From Heligmosomoides polygyrus polygyrus (lineage: Eukaryota; Nematoda; Chromadorea; Rhabditida; Heligmosomidae), in contig OX377202.1 of the NCBI GenBank assembly GCA_947396885.1, forward strand, positions 109,014,221 through 109,078,220: a DNA stretch of 64,000 nucleotides, read 5' to 3'. Shown here in pieces: positions 42,001-51,596 of the stretch. Position 1 is the first letter of the stretch. The number at the start of each line of letters is the position of its first letter. The translations under genes were made by a program, and so were the position numbers. The notes below the pieces were generated by a model. It did not search any database, had not been told where the DNA came from, and saw only the letters and a program-made list of their open reading frames with translations.

Positions 42001-45000
42001 TTGGCCACATGTAGGGCCGAGTGAGCGAAGTCCAGAATTACAGTTCGTTTTTGCGGAACGTTTTTTAAGACCAGAAAAAGAGGCGTAAAAACGTGTGCGC
42101 AACAATCATCAACACCTATGACACCCCACGAGACGTGTCGTGGCGCAGTCGTTAGGAGAACCGCTTCATAGGGGCCCACAGCCGGGCTTTTCAGTTCAAG
42201 TCGCGTGCTACCAATATTCTTGCACATATTAGTTTGTTGTTATTACGCTTTCTCATGATCGCTCATCGTTGAAAAACTAGTACTTATGAAGGCGCAAACA
42301 GACAGTCTTGGTTTGTTGTAACCATTGGTGGTCTAAAATTGACTTCTGTGATCATGAGAAAGCGTAATAACAACAAACCAATATGTGCAAAGATATTGAC
42401 AGTACGCGGACTCGAACTCAAACGCCCACCGGTGTGCTCCTATGAGACGGCACTCCTACCGACTACGCCACCGAGGTACATCTCGTGGGTGTCATAGGGG
42501 TTGATGTGTGTTGCGCACACGTTTTCACGTCGCTTTTTCTGGTCTTAAAAAACGTTCCGCAAAAACTAACTGTGGTTCTGGACTCCGCTCTCAGGGCCCT
42601 ACATCCTGTCAAAAGAGCATCGCCAAAGCTCACCATGAGTTGAGAACCTTTCCTCGTGAGAGCTGTCCCTTTGGGTGAAATAAGAAGCACGGATAGAGCT
42701 TTCAGCCTTGGAGAAATAGATGTTCCGCTGTTTTGCAGCGTGTAGTTTTTCGGACTACTGCTTACGTTTCCTAACCTGTATTGGGCCGTGCATTGTTTTG
42801 TTTGAACGTTAGTTTCGCCAGCCGTTTAAAGTACAAACGGAGCCTTTCACTTCCTATTTCCCACCTCCCTGTTCTCCATTGCTATTTCAGACCGCTTCGA
42901 CGAATGCTGAACCAAAACGTGGATCTCCACAGGGCCAGAATGACAACTTGTCGTCGCAACAGGTATTTCTTCAGCATGTCTTTAAAGATGTTATTCAACT
43001 ATTTTCGTTAAGAAAAGGCGGCTGATAAATATATAATAGACTTCGACGGCCGCCTCTGCAGCTCCAGCTGAAGCCGGGACGTCGTCGCCTGACAAAGCTG
43101 ATAATAACAGAAGCGGTACCGGCAATGTACTGTTGATCAAGGACGATCCAGCGTACGCCAAGTACTTCAGAATGTTGAAGCTGGTGAGAATTAGCGAGCG
43201 GTGAACACATGAAAAGTACCCTAACACAAAAATTTCTTCCAGGGCGTCGTCGAACCCGCTGTGAAGCTAAAAATGCAGTCCGAAGGAGTGGACCCTGCGT
43301 TGTTGGAGTAGGTTTTTTTCTTTACATTGAAGAGCATTGAAATGGTGATAATCTCGCATTTGTGGGCACCTAGCCTCACAGCGGACTATGTGAATGTACT
43401 CCGACGATTCCCAACAAGACCTATATGGTCTTGTAGCGCATCTAACAAGGAGCGTAGGGATGAACTTTGTTTTTCCTAGGGCCACTGGGTGGATCAAAAA
43501 CTGCAAAAATTTTACGCTTGGTAACTCAGGGAAGGGAGGGTAGGTATCCTCCAATACAAATAGTGCTGGTCATTTTACCGCGTTCACTTTAAACGGAACT
43601 GGTGTAAGCTTTTCACCTGTGACCCAAATTTGGGCCAGTGATTCTTTAGAACAACGGTTAATTCGATGTTTTGCCTCCGGTATACTCCGGCAAAAACTCC
43701 GTTTTGTATTTCTACTCCAAGTACAACAACGGGATGGTTTCCGTTCCTCTCGAGCTCACTGCAAGCCGACGCAGATTTACTAGGCGATAATTTTTGGACG
43801 ACGCAGTGGCCCGCAACAAAAACGAAGTTCACTTTTGAGCTTCTTGCTAGATGTCCTACTGGACCATATGGGTCTTGTTGAGAATCGTTATGGATAAGCT
43901 CGCAGACGTCCCTTATGAGTCGAATTGACAAGGCTTCAGTAGGTCAAGCGACTTTCCTGGGATGAAAAAAGCAGCATATCCAATTTAGCCACTCCTTGAA
44001 AAGGTTTGGGCTTCTCTAGAGTTGTCGTTAACGGTACAGGGTTCTTACACTTAGACCTATGCTATACTTCGGCGATGTCGCCAACAACAGCGTCGCCGGA
44101 GTATGACATAGGCCTTGGGCTCCGTTTATACTTCGTCGCGGCGCGACGCGATGGCCACGCAATGAGGCCAAATTGATCGATCGCGTCGCACAATCGATAT
44201 AGCCACTATACGTGGCGTCGCATCGCGCCGCGATGAAGTATAAACGGGGCCTTAGGGCAGCTGCATCGTTGTGAGGCTGTCATAGTAGGTGGCGGTAGCG
44301 AGAAGTCGCTTAAACAAAAAATATGTATCGATTAATGCTTGGTGATCCCTCGGCGTCGATCGATTCGGCGGCGGGGCGTAATGTAGGGCCGAGTTGGCGA
44401 GGGGGCGGAGTCGAGTTTCTATCCTAGCGTGCCGAGGGGCCGGGAAAATTTGTTTTGTGTCTCTAAAGTTTCGTTAGGCAGCCATTAGACTCTCAAGGAA
44501 GCCTAAGGGGTTTGAAGTGGATGAGCCAGGGCGACAAGGGAAAGATCGTATGCCCCTTGCGAAGGGCGTGGCCTATTTCGTACATCCTGAGCGTCCTGCG
44601 ATCGGTTCGTATGCATTGGACGATCGACCTAGCCACCCTAGTCGCTCCTGTCGTGAGCGGCTGAGCTACGTTGGGCATCTCCCATTACTGTCGAATGCGA
44701 AGAAAGTCTGCTCCACGGCGCATAGCCTTCTCTGTTCATTTCGTCCGAGGCGGGCTCAACAACCGCCACCCTACCGTAATCGGGATCGGTGACAGCTACA
44801 GTAATCCAGGGAGATGCCTAGGGCCTATATTATACTTCGCCGACGACAGCGTCGCTGAAGTTCACACGGGATCGAAGCCTACGCGTATGTGCTTGTTCGC
44901 AGTGCTCTACGGTAGCGACTGGTGGCAGTGCAAAAGATGCATATCGACTTTTGGCAAGCGACCGCTCAGCATTACTCGATTCGTACGCATTGCACGGGGC

Positions 45001-45514
45001 GCGTGTAGCGCAGTCGGAGGAGGCGCGTCTGCCGCGTGCACCCGATGCCAGGTTCCTGGTTCGAATTTTCCGCACAGGCCAACCAAGCCTTCCATCCCTC
45101 CGGGGTCGCAGAGTTGGTACCGGACTTGTCTGGGAAGGATAGAGCGCTGACTTGTTCATCGGCTGGCCACCGCAAGTCATTGTATGGCCAAATACGCATT
45201 CATATCGCCTCCACGACATCCCGTAGAACTAGAATGCGTGGCGCATCCCAGAAGGGATTGAGCAACGCCGTCCTTTATCCTTTATCCTTTATGCATTGCA
45301 CGAGCGATCCATTCGCTCCCATCTCGAACAATGAAACAGACACCATGAATAGTCGTAGTGTATGTAGCACAACATGGCTACTTCTGAAGTTTTCAGTAAC
45401 CCAAACGCACCCTCACCTAATGCAGCCATCTCATCCGTGCCGCTGGATGGAAACATATCGAATGAGGACCGAAGCGACACGTCATCCGTGTCGTCGTTCA
45501 GTGATTCAGACTAG
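39098..45514 (+). CDS. WASHC3: WASH complex subunit 3 (CCDC53; C. elegans DDL-1 type), 7 exons, 232 residues
   Basis: WASHC3 is a small coiled-coil subunit of the WASH complex, which drives Arp2/3 actin assembly on endosomes for cargo sorting. Exons: 39098-39148, 41334-41498, 41559-41642, 42891-42962, 43040-43183, 43243-43307, 45397-45514 (TAG at 45512). All joints are in frame. Motifs in order: IDLSE then RRRVVAFVN and MIDFLNKFASEAE (human IDLTK, KRTVAFLN, FLNRF), a coiled coil around residues 45-72 ending LQLLEAK, LAAIPDP, a Ser/Pro/Gly linker, DDPAYAKYFRML (159-170), the QSEGVDPALLE helix and an acidic Ser-rich end SSFSDSD (human ESSFSD). The ATG follows a GGTTGCAG acceptor at 39085. A poly(A) signal for the gene before lies about 106 bp upstream, as in nematode operons. 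Introns 1 (2.2 kb), 3 (1.2 kb) and 6 (2.1 kb) are repeat-filled. Confidence 0.93.
39551..39775. repeat. Two tandem units of 113 bp
   Basis: CTTTCGTCGCTGAGGGGGAC...GGGTTGTGCGCTCTTCGAGCG...AACTCGGCTAGGGAAG is repeated starting at 39551 and 39664 with few differences. A third, diverged AGGGAAGGGACTCCGGGGTG lies at 39930. The long open frames on both strands here come from GC-rich repeat sequence, not a recognised gene. Confidence 0.8.
39850..40053. repeat. ~205 bp dispersed repeat, copy 1
   Basis: It runs from ATTACATGTGAACTGGTCCC to GGACCAGTTCTCCGGCAACG. GAACTGGTCC at one end and GGACCAGTTC at the other form short inverted termini. The second copy is at 51868-52067 and nearly identical. Confidence 0.85.
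40334..40730. mobile_element. Poly-G-ended MITE, copy 5
   Basis: GGTCTATCCTAGTCCGGGGG...CATAACTAAAAGG to TTAATTATGTGGCCCCCCGGACTAGGACAGATCC. WASHC3 intron 1. Confidence 0.83.
40885..41335. mobile_element. Inverted-repeat element next to WASHC3 exon 2
   Basis: GAATGAATGTGAAG...GAAGAGACC..ACG...GAATTTGTTGAAGAA (minus, 40885-40950) has an inverted partner at 41252-41327. The right arm ends within 10 bp of the WASHC3 exon 2 acceptor and supplies its upstream intron sequence. Confidence 0.65.
41945..42665. mobile_element. Foldback with tRNA-like segments, WASHC3 intron 3
   Basis: The arms 41960-42295 and 42300-42660 are inverted (GGTTCTCAACTCATGGTGAG against CTCACCATGAGTTGAGAACC; TTTTGCGGAACGTTTTTTAA; CACACGTTTT). 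Each arm contains a tRNA-like stretch (GTGGCGCAGTCGTTAGGAG ... GTTCAAGTC; right copy reversed with GGACTCGAACTC). The same unit occurs in pieces at 39185-39445 and 40175-40330. Confidence 0.72.
44118..44253. repeat. Palindromic H1 element, copy 6
   Basis: GGCTCCGTTTATACTTCGTC ... GATGAAGTATAAACGGGGCC. WASHC3 intron 6. Confidence 0.85.
44998..45293 (+). mobile_element. tRNA-headed SINE family A, copy with intact head
   Basis: The head GCGCGTGTAGCGCAGTCGGAGG...CAGGTTCCTGGTTCGAATTTTC has tRNA-like A and B boxes (GGTTCGAA). The body is CCTTCCATCCCTCCGGGGTC, GACTTGTCTGGGAAGGATA, ATGGCCAAATACGCATTC and ends with repeated CCTTTATCCTTTAT. Non-autonomous, Pol III-type retroposon by design. Confidence 0.82.
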
Positions 45515-45691
45515 TCCTTTCCATGCATCCTTGTGTACCTGTACCTACGTGCCTTTCGGCTAGAAATTTGACTATGTTCAAACAAATCCATGTTTTATTC
45601 TCCGAAAATCTTGTCCTAGTCTAGAGATTCGATGTTCTTTCAAACATCCGGACTCGGTTGTGCGAGTACTTGTAAACTGTTGTTGTATTTG

Positions 45692-45698
45692 AATAAAG
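45692..45698 (+). terminator. Likely poly(A) signal of WASHC3
   Basis: GAATAAAG about 180 bases after the WASHC3 stop, followed by a T-rich stretch. No other good signal lies closer. Confidence 0.45.
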
Positions 45699-45906
45699 AA
45701 GTTTGTTCTGTATAATTTTCAGTTGATTTAATTGATATGGAGATTACCGAGTAGAATGTTTGAGGAACGTGCACATGAACGCCGCCTATTCCGCATGGAG
45801 TTTGTTTGTTGTAGCGAGCGATATCGTTCGGCAATGTCGTCTACGTTATTCCTGTAGGTGATCGAAAAACATGTAAATGTTGGAGAGATATTTGGCTGCG
45901 ATCAAA

Positions 45907-45992
45907 ACTTTTGCACCAGCCGGTGGTCGAACCCGCAGCCTCTATTTTTAGGGCAGTATGCTAGTCTACTATACCACCAGCGCAGAATCGAA
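45907..45992 (-). repeat. tRNA-like sequence
   Basis: Minus strand CGCTGGTGGTATAGTAGACTAG ... GCTGCGGGTTCGACCACCGG has A- and B-box-like parts, but the anticodon and T stems do not pair well. Read as a tRNA relic or SINE head, not a working tRNA. Confidence 0.4.
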
Positions 45993-46685
45993 AGCAACAT
46001 CCACGATAACCTTGTAGCAATAGCTGGTACATGTTTCGAAGACGCACCGCGGGAGCACGGATACACGTCATTGCGCCTACCGTAACCGCGGCACCCAATC
46101 AGGCACCTCCTTAGCCACACAGTTAGGGCACACCATTGGCTGGTGACCGATTACGTTAAATGCAGCGGCGTGTTCCCGCACCCCTGCGGTGCGTATGAGC
46201 TACATGTATACAATAGCCTATCAGCAATCATCTGTGATATCAATATATTAGCAACATATTGACGGCGCGGGCCTAGAGACGTTCCACTTCTTTTGGAAAA
46301 TATCGAATTAAGTGTCTAGTTTGACTTGAAAATGGCATATATTCGCGTGGAATCGCAGTCTTAACACCCTACACGTTCATGGAGTGGCACCAGATATTCA
46401 CTATAGCTGTTATGATTCGGACTTGCAGTCGGAGAAGGCGCCGACCCTAGCATACACACCTGATCGATCCATGCTTCGAATCCCCCCGCAAGCCAATCAG
46501 CCCTCCATGGTTCCTGTAGGGCTTTGGGGGCAGACCTCCGACTCTCATCGGTGCGGCGGGGCGCCACTCATGGAGTGATCTACGAGCGACGTTGGGTCCC
46601 AGGCTTGAATGAGGTTCCCCATTTGCTAGGTTACATCTGTAGGCCCTGGCTTTGCCTTCGGATATATAAACGACCCGCGCCCTTA

Positions 46686-46814
46686 GGCTCCGTTTAGGCT
46701 TCCGACGCCGAGCGACGCGACGGCATGTAAAGTGGCCAAATTGATCGATCGCGTCGCTCAATCAATATGGCTACCATACATGGACTCGCTCGGCGTCGAA
46801 GTATAAACGGGGCT
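46686..46814. repeat. Palindromic H1 element, copy 7
   Basis: GGCTCCGTTTAGGCTTCCGA ... GTCGAAGTATAAACGGGGC. An H2-type element follows directly at 46817. Confidence 0.83.
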
Positions 46815-46816
46815 CT

Positions 46817-47103
46817 AGGTCCTGTTCATAGTCCGCGATGGGAGCGACTGGTCGCCCGAGCAATAATAGGCCTTTGTCATACCATCGCTCACCCCGAGCG
46901 ACGCCTAATGATATGCACCCATATCGATTCCATCGCACCGCCCGATCCATATGGGAGCATATCATTAGGCGTCGCTCAGGGTGAGCGATGGTATGACAAA
47001 GGCCATACCTATCGATTTAGCTGGGCGATCGCTCGGTATCAATCGATGTGTATGCATTGCACCAACGACTCAACCGCCGCCGTCGCTGACTATGAACATC
47101 CCC
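46817..47103. repeat. H2 element split by a nested palindrome
   Basis: Outer: GGTCCTGTTCATAGTCCGCG (46817) and GTCGCTGACTATGAACATCC (47080). Inner, 46869-47004: GGCCTTTGTCATACCATCGC ... GCGATGGTATGACAAAGGCC, nearly perfect. The inner palindrome interrupts the outer one. Confidence 0.8.
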
Positions 47104-47265
47104 TTATGTAACATCCTTATGAAAGGCCCTTGAACCTTGCCTACAATGGTCTTGATCATAAAGAATAAGGCTAAAGGCGGCGTTACTGAATCCCTTTTGA
47201 GATGCGCCACGCATTCTACCCCTACGGGATGACGTCGAGGCGATTTGAATGCGTATTTGGCCAAC

Positions 47266-47553
47266 AGGGTGCGTGAAGCGCAGTCGGAGGAGGCGCGACT
47301 GTCGCGTGCACCCGATACCAGGTTCCTGGTTCGGATTTCCGGCCCAGGCCAACCAAGCCTTCCATCCCTCCGGAGTCGGTGAATTGGTACCAGACTTGTC
47401 TGGGAAGGATAAAGCGCTGACTTGTTCATCGGCTGGCCACCGCAAGTCATTGTATGGCCAAATACGCATTCTTGTCGCCTCCACGACATCCCGTAGAAGT
47501 AGAATGCGCTGGCGCATCCCAGAAGGGATTGAGTAACGCCGTCCTTTATCCTT
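47266..47553 (+). mobile_element. SINE family A copy flanked by reversed SINE pieces
   Basis: Full head-to-tail copy (GGTGCGTGAAGCGCAGTCGGAGG ... CCGTCCTTTATCC). Reversed tail fragments of the same family lie at 47160-47265 and 47545-47600, giving nested inverted SINEs. Confidence 0.8.
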
Positions 47554-48204
47554 ATTTGGCCAACAATGATTTGCAGTGGCCAGCCGATGAACAATATAAA
47601 GTATAAAACACAGGAAATGGATGAATTAAAGGAGTAAAAAATGTGTAAAGAATTCATTTATTCCATTTTTACTTAATGGACAAAATAAAGTAGCATAATA
47701 ACATATAAAAGTTTCCTTTCGCTACTACGTTCAGACGAACCTTTGTGTATTGCTCCTCCCGTGGCTCAACTCGTGTCCAAAGCGACAAAAGTAGAGATTG
47801 TCCGGACGAGTTTTCGCTGCCGACTATCAAATGCACCCATAATACACGTATTTGCTTCGAGTTCCCACATGTCGACGAAGGTTTTCATTCCTCCACGTTT
47901 GGTGAACTGACTCCAAACTCCTATCCGGATAGGATAAAACCCTGAAGGAGGAGTGAATTGAAAAAATGAAATCGAAGGCGAGATGAAGGCTTGTAAGTGC
48001 TCGATCGGCTCTCGATCGTTGATTGGCGTACATGATAGTCCCGCAACGACCGCCTGCAACGGTGCGAAAGCTCGTACAACCGCGTCCCGGAAAGATCGTC
48101 GCTACTTGACTTGCTTTAAGTGCGAGTCTGTGGCTCATCAGTGAAGAAGAGGAGCATATTTTAAGATATCTTCGAAATCTCTCTGCATGTGAACAGTAAG
48201 TCAC

Positions 48205-48358
48205 CGCTTTATCCTTCCCAGTCAAGTCTGGTACCGATTTACCGACGCCGGAGGGATGGAAAATTTTGTTGGCGTGGGCGGGAAACCCTATCCAGGAACC
48301 TGGTATCGGGTGCACGCGACAGCAGGCACCTCTTCCGACTGCGCTACACGCACCCTTG
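48205..48358 (-). mobile_element. SINE family A copy, 5' part only
   Basis: Minus strand: head GGTGCGTGTAGCGCAGTCGG and body to GGAAGGATAAAGCGGTGAC; the 3' tail is lost. Lies about 40 bp past the FIS1 poly(A) signal. Confidence 0.72.
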
Positions 48359-48397
48359 GTCATAACTCAGCATATGCCTCATTTTTCAAGCAAATAA

Positions 48398-48403
48398 TTT
48401 ATT
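48398..48403 (-). terminator. Likely poly(A) signal of FIS1
   Basis: TTTATT on the plus strand is AATAAA on the minus strand, about 190 bases past the FIS1 stop, a normal 3' UTR length. Confidence 0.4.
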
Positions 48404-48594
48404 GATAGTCAACAGTCGCTAAAAAGAAGCTTCTTATTACACCAACAGCAAAATATAAAACATCGCAAGAAGTAGCTTAACGTATAGAAATCCCACATTT
48501 GCCTCACACAACGACCACATTCTACAATATTTACACACTGGAAAACGTCAAGCGATAAAGATAAACACGTAGACAAGAGTACTCGAATGAATCC

Positions 48595-49053
48595 TCACTT
48601 TTTCATCGAGAACAACGCGGCCACGATGCCCGTTAGAACAACGGCACCGCCACCAATGACAGCCAAACCGAAAAGGCCATCTCTCTTCATTCGCTTCTCG
48701 ATGATTTCACGCAGTTGCGATGCCTGTCTGTTGTGGGTTTCGGCGGCCAATAAGATATCGATATAAGCGAGGGCTCTGTCATAATTACGTAGACGAGCAT
48801 TGGCGATCGCGAGGAAATACACGTAGTCCCGTTTGTTTACGTCGTCAGGCTCTTCACGCAGGAGTTTCTCGAGAAGCGCAGTGCCTTCGACGACGTCGCT
48901 CTTCATCGAACGAATGAGAGCCGTACCGTAGTTGAACGTTGCGATCGCGCTCGGCGGACCTCGTTGACGCTGAGTTTCGTAGGCCTCACGAAACCTCTCC
49001 AGATCATACTGGTCGACACGCTCGTCGAGAATACTGTCGACGTCCATCAGCAT
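48595..49053 (-). CDS. FIS1: Mitochondrial fission 1 protein FIS1, single exon, 152 residues
   Basis: FIS1 is a tail-anchored protein of the outer mitochondrial and peroxisomal membrane that recruits fission or mitophagy factors. The 152-residue length equals human FIS1. The start MLMDVDSILDERV aligns with the FIS1 N-terminal arm. A TPR-like bundle follows (FNYGTALIRS near residue 40, LLEKLLRE, RDYVYFLAIANARLRNYDRA near 75-94, NRQASQLREIIEKRMKRDG). A 22-residue membrane segment (about 127-148) and a short SMKK basic tail end it, the usual targeting signal. A TTTTTCAG acceptor (intron side at 49098-49105 on this strand) lies 44 bases before the ATG and suggests a trans-spliced 5' end; the frame is open further upstream but that part is not FIS1-like. 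A second in-frame ATG at 49047 is possible. Unlike every neighbour it has no intron in the coding region. Confidence 0.95.
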   Translation of the reverse strand: MLMDVDSILDERVDQYDLERFREAYETQRQRGPPSAIATFNYGTALIRSMKSDVVEGTALLEKLLREEPDDVNKRDYVYFLAIANARLRNYDRALAYIDILLAAETHNRQASQLREIIEKRMKRDGLFGLAVIGGGAVVLTGIVAALFSMKK

Positions 49054-49180
49054 CTCACGGTCAAGCTCGACAAATCGGTTGCGGGGTACCGTGCAACCTG
49101 AAAAATCACGTATCGATTTGTTAATGCGCACATACGAGGTATGACCGAAATGTACGAATATATCCGCTGCAATACGTAAG

Positions 49181-49310
49181 GGATCGTTTAGTGTGCACGC
49201 GATGCGCGGCGCGATGTTATGACGGGCTCCCATATCGATCGCGCGATGCGATGAATCGATATGGGAGCTTATCATTTCATCGCGTCGCGTGTCGCGTGCA
49301 CACTAAACGC
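49181..49310. repeat. H1-like palindrome upstream of FIS1 (TTTAGTGTGCACGCGA subfamily)
   Basis: CGTTTAGTGTGCACGCGATG ... GTCGCGTGCACACTAAACGC with CCCATATCGAT/ATCGATATGGG at the centre. It lies 130-260 bp upstream of the FIS1 ATG. Confidence 0.75.
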
Positions 49311-49317
49311 TTCCTGA

Positions 49318-49445
49318 GGTCTCGTTTATACCTCGACGCCGAGCGACGCGACACCATGTATAGTGGCCATACTGATTGGGCAACCCGATCGATCAATTTG
49401 GCCACTTTACATGCTGTTGCGTCGCTCGGCGTCGGAAGTATAAAG
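49318..49445. repeat. Palindromic H1 element, copy 8
   Basis: GTCTCGTTTATACCTCGACG ... GTCGGAAGTATAAAGG. It is upstream of FIS1 and directly followed by an H2-type element. Confidence 0.8.
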
Positions 49446-49582
49446 GTCTGTTCATACTTCGCGACGGGAGCGACAGAGCGAAGGATACGTATCGATCAGT
49501 GCCGTGCCGTTGTCTTTGAAAAATCGATAGGTGTGCTTTGTTTTGTCGCTCCTGCCGCCGTCGTGGAGTATGAAAGGGTCCT
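49445..49582. repeat. Palindromic H2 element
   Basis: GGTCTGTTCATACTTCGCGA ... CGTCGTGGAGTATGAAAGGGTCC, with TACGTATCGAT and ATCGATAGG near the middle. Confidence 0.72.
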
Positions 49583-49619
49583 AACACACATATATACCTG
49601 GTCCACGCTCCACTCTTCA

Positions 49620-50165
49620 TGAATCTTGGCATTTTGACGTTTTATTCGCTTGGACTGATTGTGTAGCTGAGCCAAGATTGTTACAAATATTTACTGCGGC
49701 TGACGTTTGGGCTTGTCGCCTTCTTCGGAACCCGGAAAAGTCGAAGTCATTTCAGAAACTACCCTCCCAAGTGCCATTTGTGTTCTGCAGGATATCACCC
49801 AGAAGGCGAAAAGACCAAGAGAATGACGACGTAGAAAGCCAAGCAAAGGCTAGCCTTTATGAGTGAACAAATGAGCGACGCGGTCCCAAGGGCTGTAAGC
49901 CATTCACCCACATTCCGTTCAGCTATTGTGGCAGTGAGCTCATTTGTTCACTCAAAAAGGTTAGCCTTTGCTTGGCTTTCTACGTCCTCATTCTCTTGAT
50001 TTTTCCGCATCCTGAATGGTTTCCTGTAGAATAAAATGGCATTTGGGAGGGTAGTTTCTCAAATTTCTTCGACTTTTCCAGGCGAATAAGGCGACAACGC
50101 CGAAACGTCAGCCGCAATAAATATTTGTCACAATATCAGCTCAACAATACAATCAGTCCAAGAGA
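49620..50165. mobile_element. Foldback with Penelope-type hammerhead-like ends
   Basis: The arms around 49625-49865 and 49925-50160 are inverted (GCTAACCTTTGC/GCAAAGGCTAGC, AAAAGTCGAAG, ATTTACTGCGGCTGACGTTT against GACTTTTCC and AAACGTCAGCCGCAATAAAT). The right end carries GGCG-ACAA-CGCC-GAAACGTC (50091-50109), a perfect stem II and core 3' half; the left copy is slightly decayed (49701-49732, minus). It is near but not within FIS1. Confidence 0.75.
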
Positions 50166-50500
50166 ATAAAACAAGTACATCATTTTCACGTCGTAACCGC
50201 CACATTTCAGATCCAATTGGGCACTCTTCTAGGCTAGCATAAGACTTTTGAAATCAAAGTGAACTCTTCCAAATCGAAATGAACTTCTTCTACGTCAAAC
50301 TTGAGGTTCTTTAAAAAAATCCACATTGCGGAAACAATTCGAGTAGAATGCTTGATTTCCAGAACATCTGGAATCATTTTCTAAGTAGAACCCCACCAAA
50401 AAAGTTCAATTGTGAAACAAATGCAGTTAAACGCTTCACCACGCAGGCCAAGTGAGGAAATGTCGGGGAGGAGGGAGGGGGGCTAGGGGAGCAGGGCGCC

Positions 50501-50542
50501 CGTTGGCGATGGAGCCCGAAAGTTTCCGCGCTCCATCGCCAA
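50501..50542. repeat. Perfect 13 bp hairpin GTTGGCGATGGAG
   Basis: GTTGGCGATGGAG, a 16-base spacer (CCCGAAAGTTTCCGCG), then CTCCATCGCCAAC. It resembles the hairpins at 60197-60434 and part of the repeat at 23205-23230 (CCGAAACTTTCCACGCTCCA). Confidence 0.8.
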
Positions 50543-50619
50543 CGCGCATGTGGACGAATTGTACACTCAGTGCACTACAATTGCACTCGAACCCGTCGGG
50601 ACAGGATGCAGAATGAGGA

Positions 50620-50790
50620 TGAGGAATGACAATGAAGACAGCTCTGATAATCCTGCTGAAGATGAGGGAGCAACGCCTGAGGTGGTATGGACGTATCTTC
50701 AGAGCTCATAGGGTTGGCCCTAGACATCGAGGCATCCGGAAAGCTTGCGAGAGGAGTTCCAAGGAAAAGGTGGAAGGATGTCGTCAAGAA
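50620..50790 (+). pseudogene. RTE-like non-LTR reverse transcriptase C-terminal remnant
   Basis: LKMREQRLRWYGRIFRA in one frame and GLALDIEASGKLARGVPRKRWKDVVKK in another match the C-terminal tail common in nematode RTE/CR1-type reverse transcriptases (RLRWYGHV, GRPRKRWxD). At least one frameshift separates them. It runs straight into the purine tract. Confidence 0.75.
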
Positions 50791-51596
50791 GAAGACGAAG
50801 GCGAAGAGGAAGAAGAAGACGAGGGCGAAGAGGAAGAAGAAGACAACATCGACGACGAAGAAGGAGGAGAAGAAGAAGAGGAAGAGGAAGAAGAAGAAGA
50901 AGAAGAAGACGAAGAAAAAGACGACGACGAAGAAGAGGACGACGACGACGACGAAGAAGAAGAAGACGGAGAATACGACAATAAAGACAATGACGAAGAA
51001 GAAAAAGAAGACGACTAAGAAGAAGACAAGGGCGAAGACGAAGAGGAAGAAGAGGAGGACAACAAAGAAGAAGAAGACGGAGAAGACGACTAAGAAGACG
51101 AAGAGTAAGAAGAGGAAAACTACGAAGAAGACGAAGACGACGACGAAGAAGAAGACGAGGGCGAAGACGAAGAGGAAGAATAGAAAGACAACGAAGAAGA
51201 AGAAGATAAAGATAAAGATGACGACGACGAAGAAGACGGCAAAGAGGAAGAGGAAGAAGACGAAGGGCAAAAGAAGAAGAAGAGGAAGAAGAAGAAGACG
51301 ACGACGATGACGAAGAAGAAGACGGAGAAGACGACGACGAAGAAGAAGAAGACGACGATGACGAAGAAGAAGACGAAGAAGAGGACGATGACGACGAAGA
51401 AGAAGAAGACGACGACGACGAGTACGACGAAGAAGGAGAAGACGACGATGACGAAGAAGACGACGACGAAGAGCAAAAGGACGACGACGACGAAGAAGAA
51501 GAAGACGACGACGAGTACGACGACGAAGAAGAAGAAGAAGAAGAAGAAGAAGAAGAAGAAGAAGAAGAAGAAGAAAGAAGAAGAAAGAAGAAAGAT
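50790..51596. repeat. ~800 bp purine-rich (GAA/GAC/GAG)n low-complexity tract
   Basis: The plus strand is almost only A and G with scattered C, made of GAA, GAC and GAG triplets, ending in (GAA)n around 51530-51575. Long open frames occur in several frames on both strands from composition alone (Lys/Thr, Asp/Glu, Phe/Val/Leu). It starts where the RTE-like remnant ends, so it may have grown from that element's 3' repeat. Confidence 0.95.

Larger units (their letters stand above)
45515..48594. other. Intergenic region WASHC3 to FIS1 (convergent genes)
   Basis: Holds both genes' 3' ends, a tRNA-like relic, H1 and H2 palindromes and three SINE pieces. 46200-46680 and 47650-48200 show nothing I recognise. 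Confidence 0.5.

Noticed and set aside
47827..48363. 178-residue minus-strand frame
   Set aside because: Starts inside a SINE A copy and runs through unrelated sequence with no motif.
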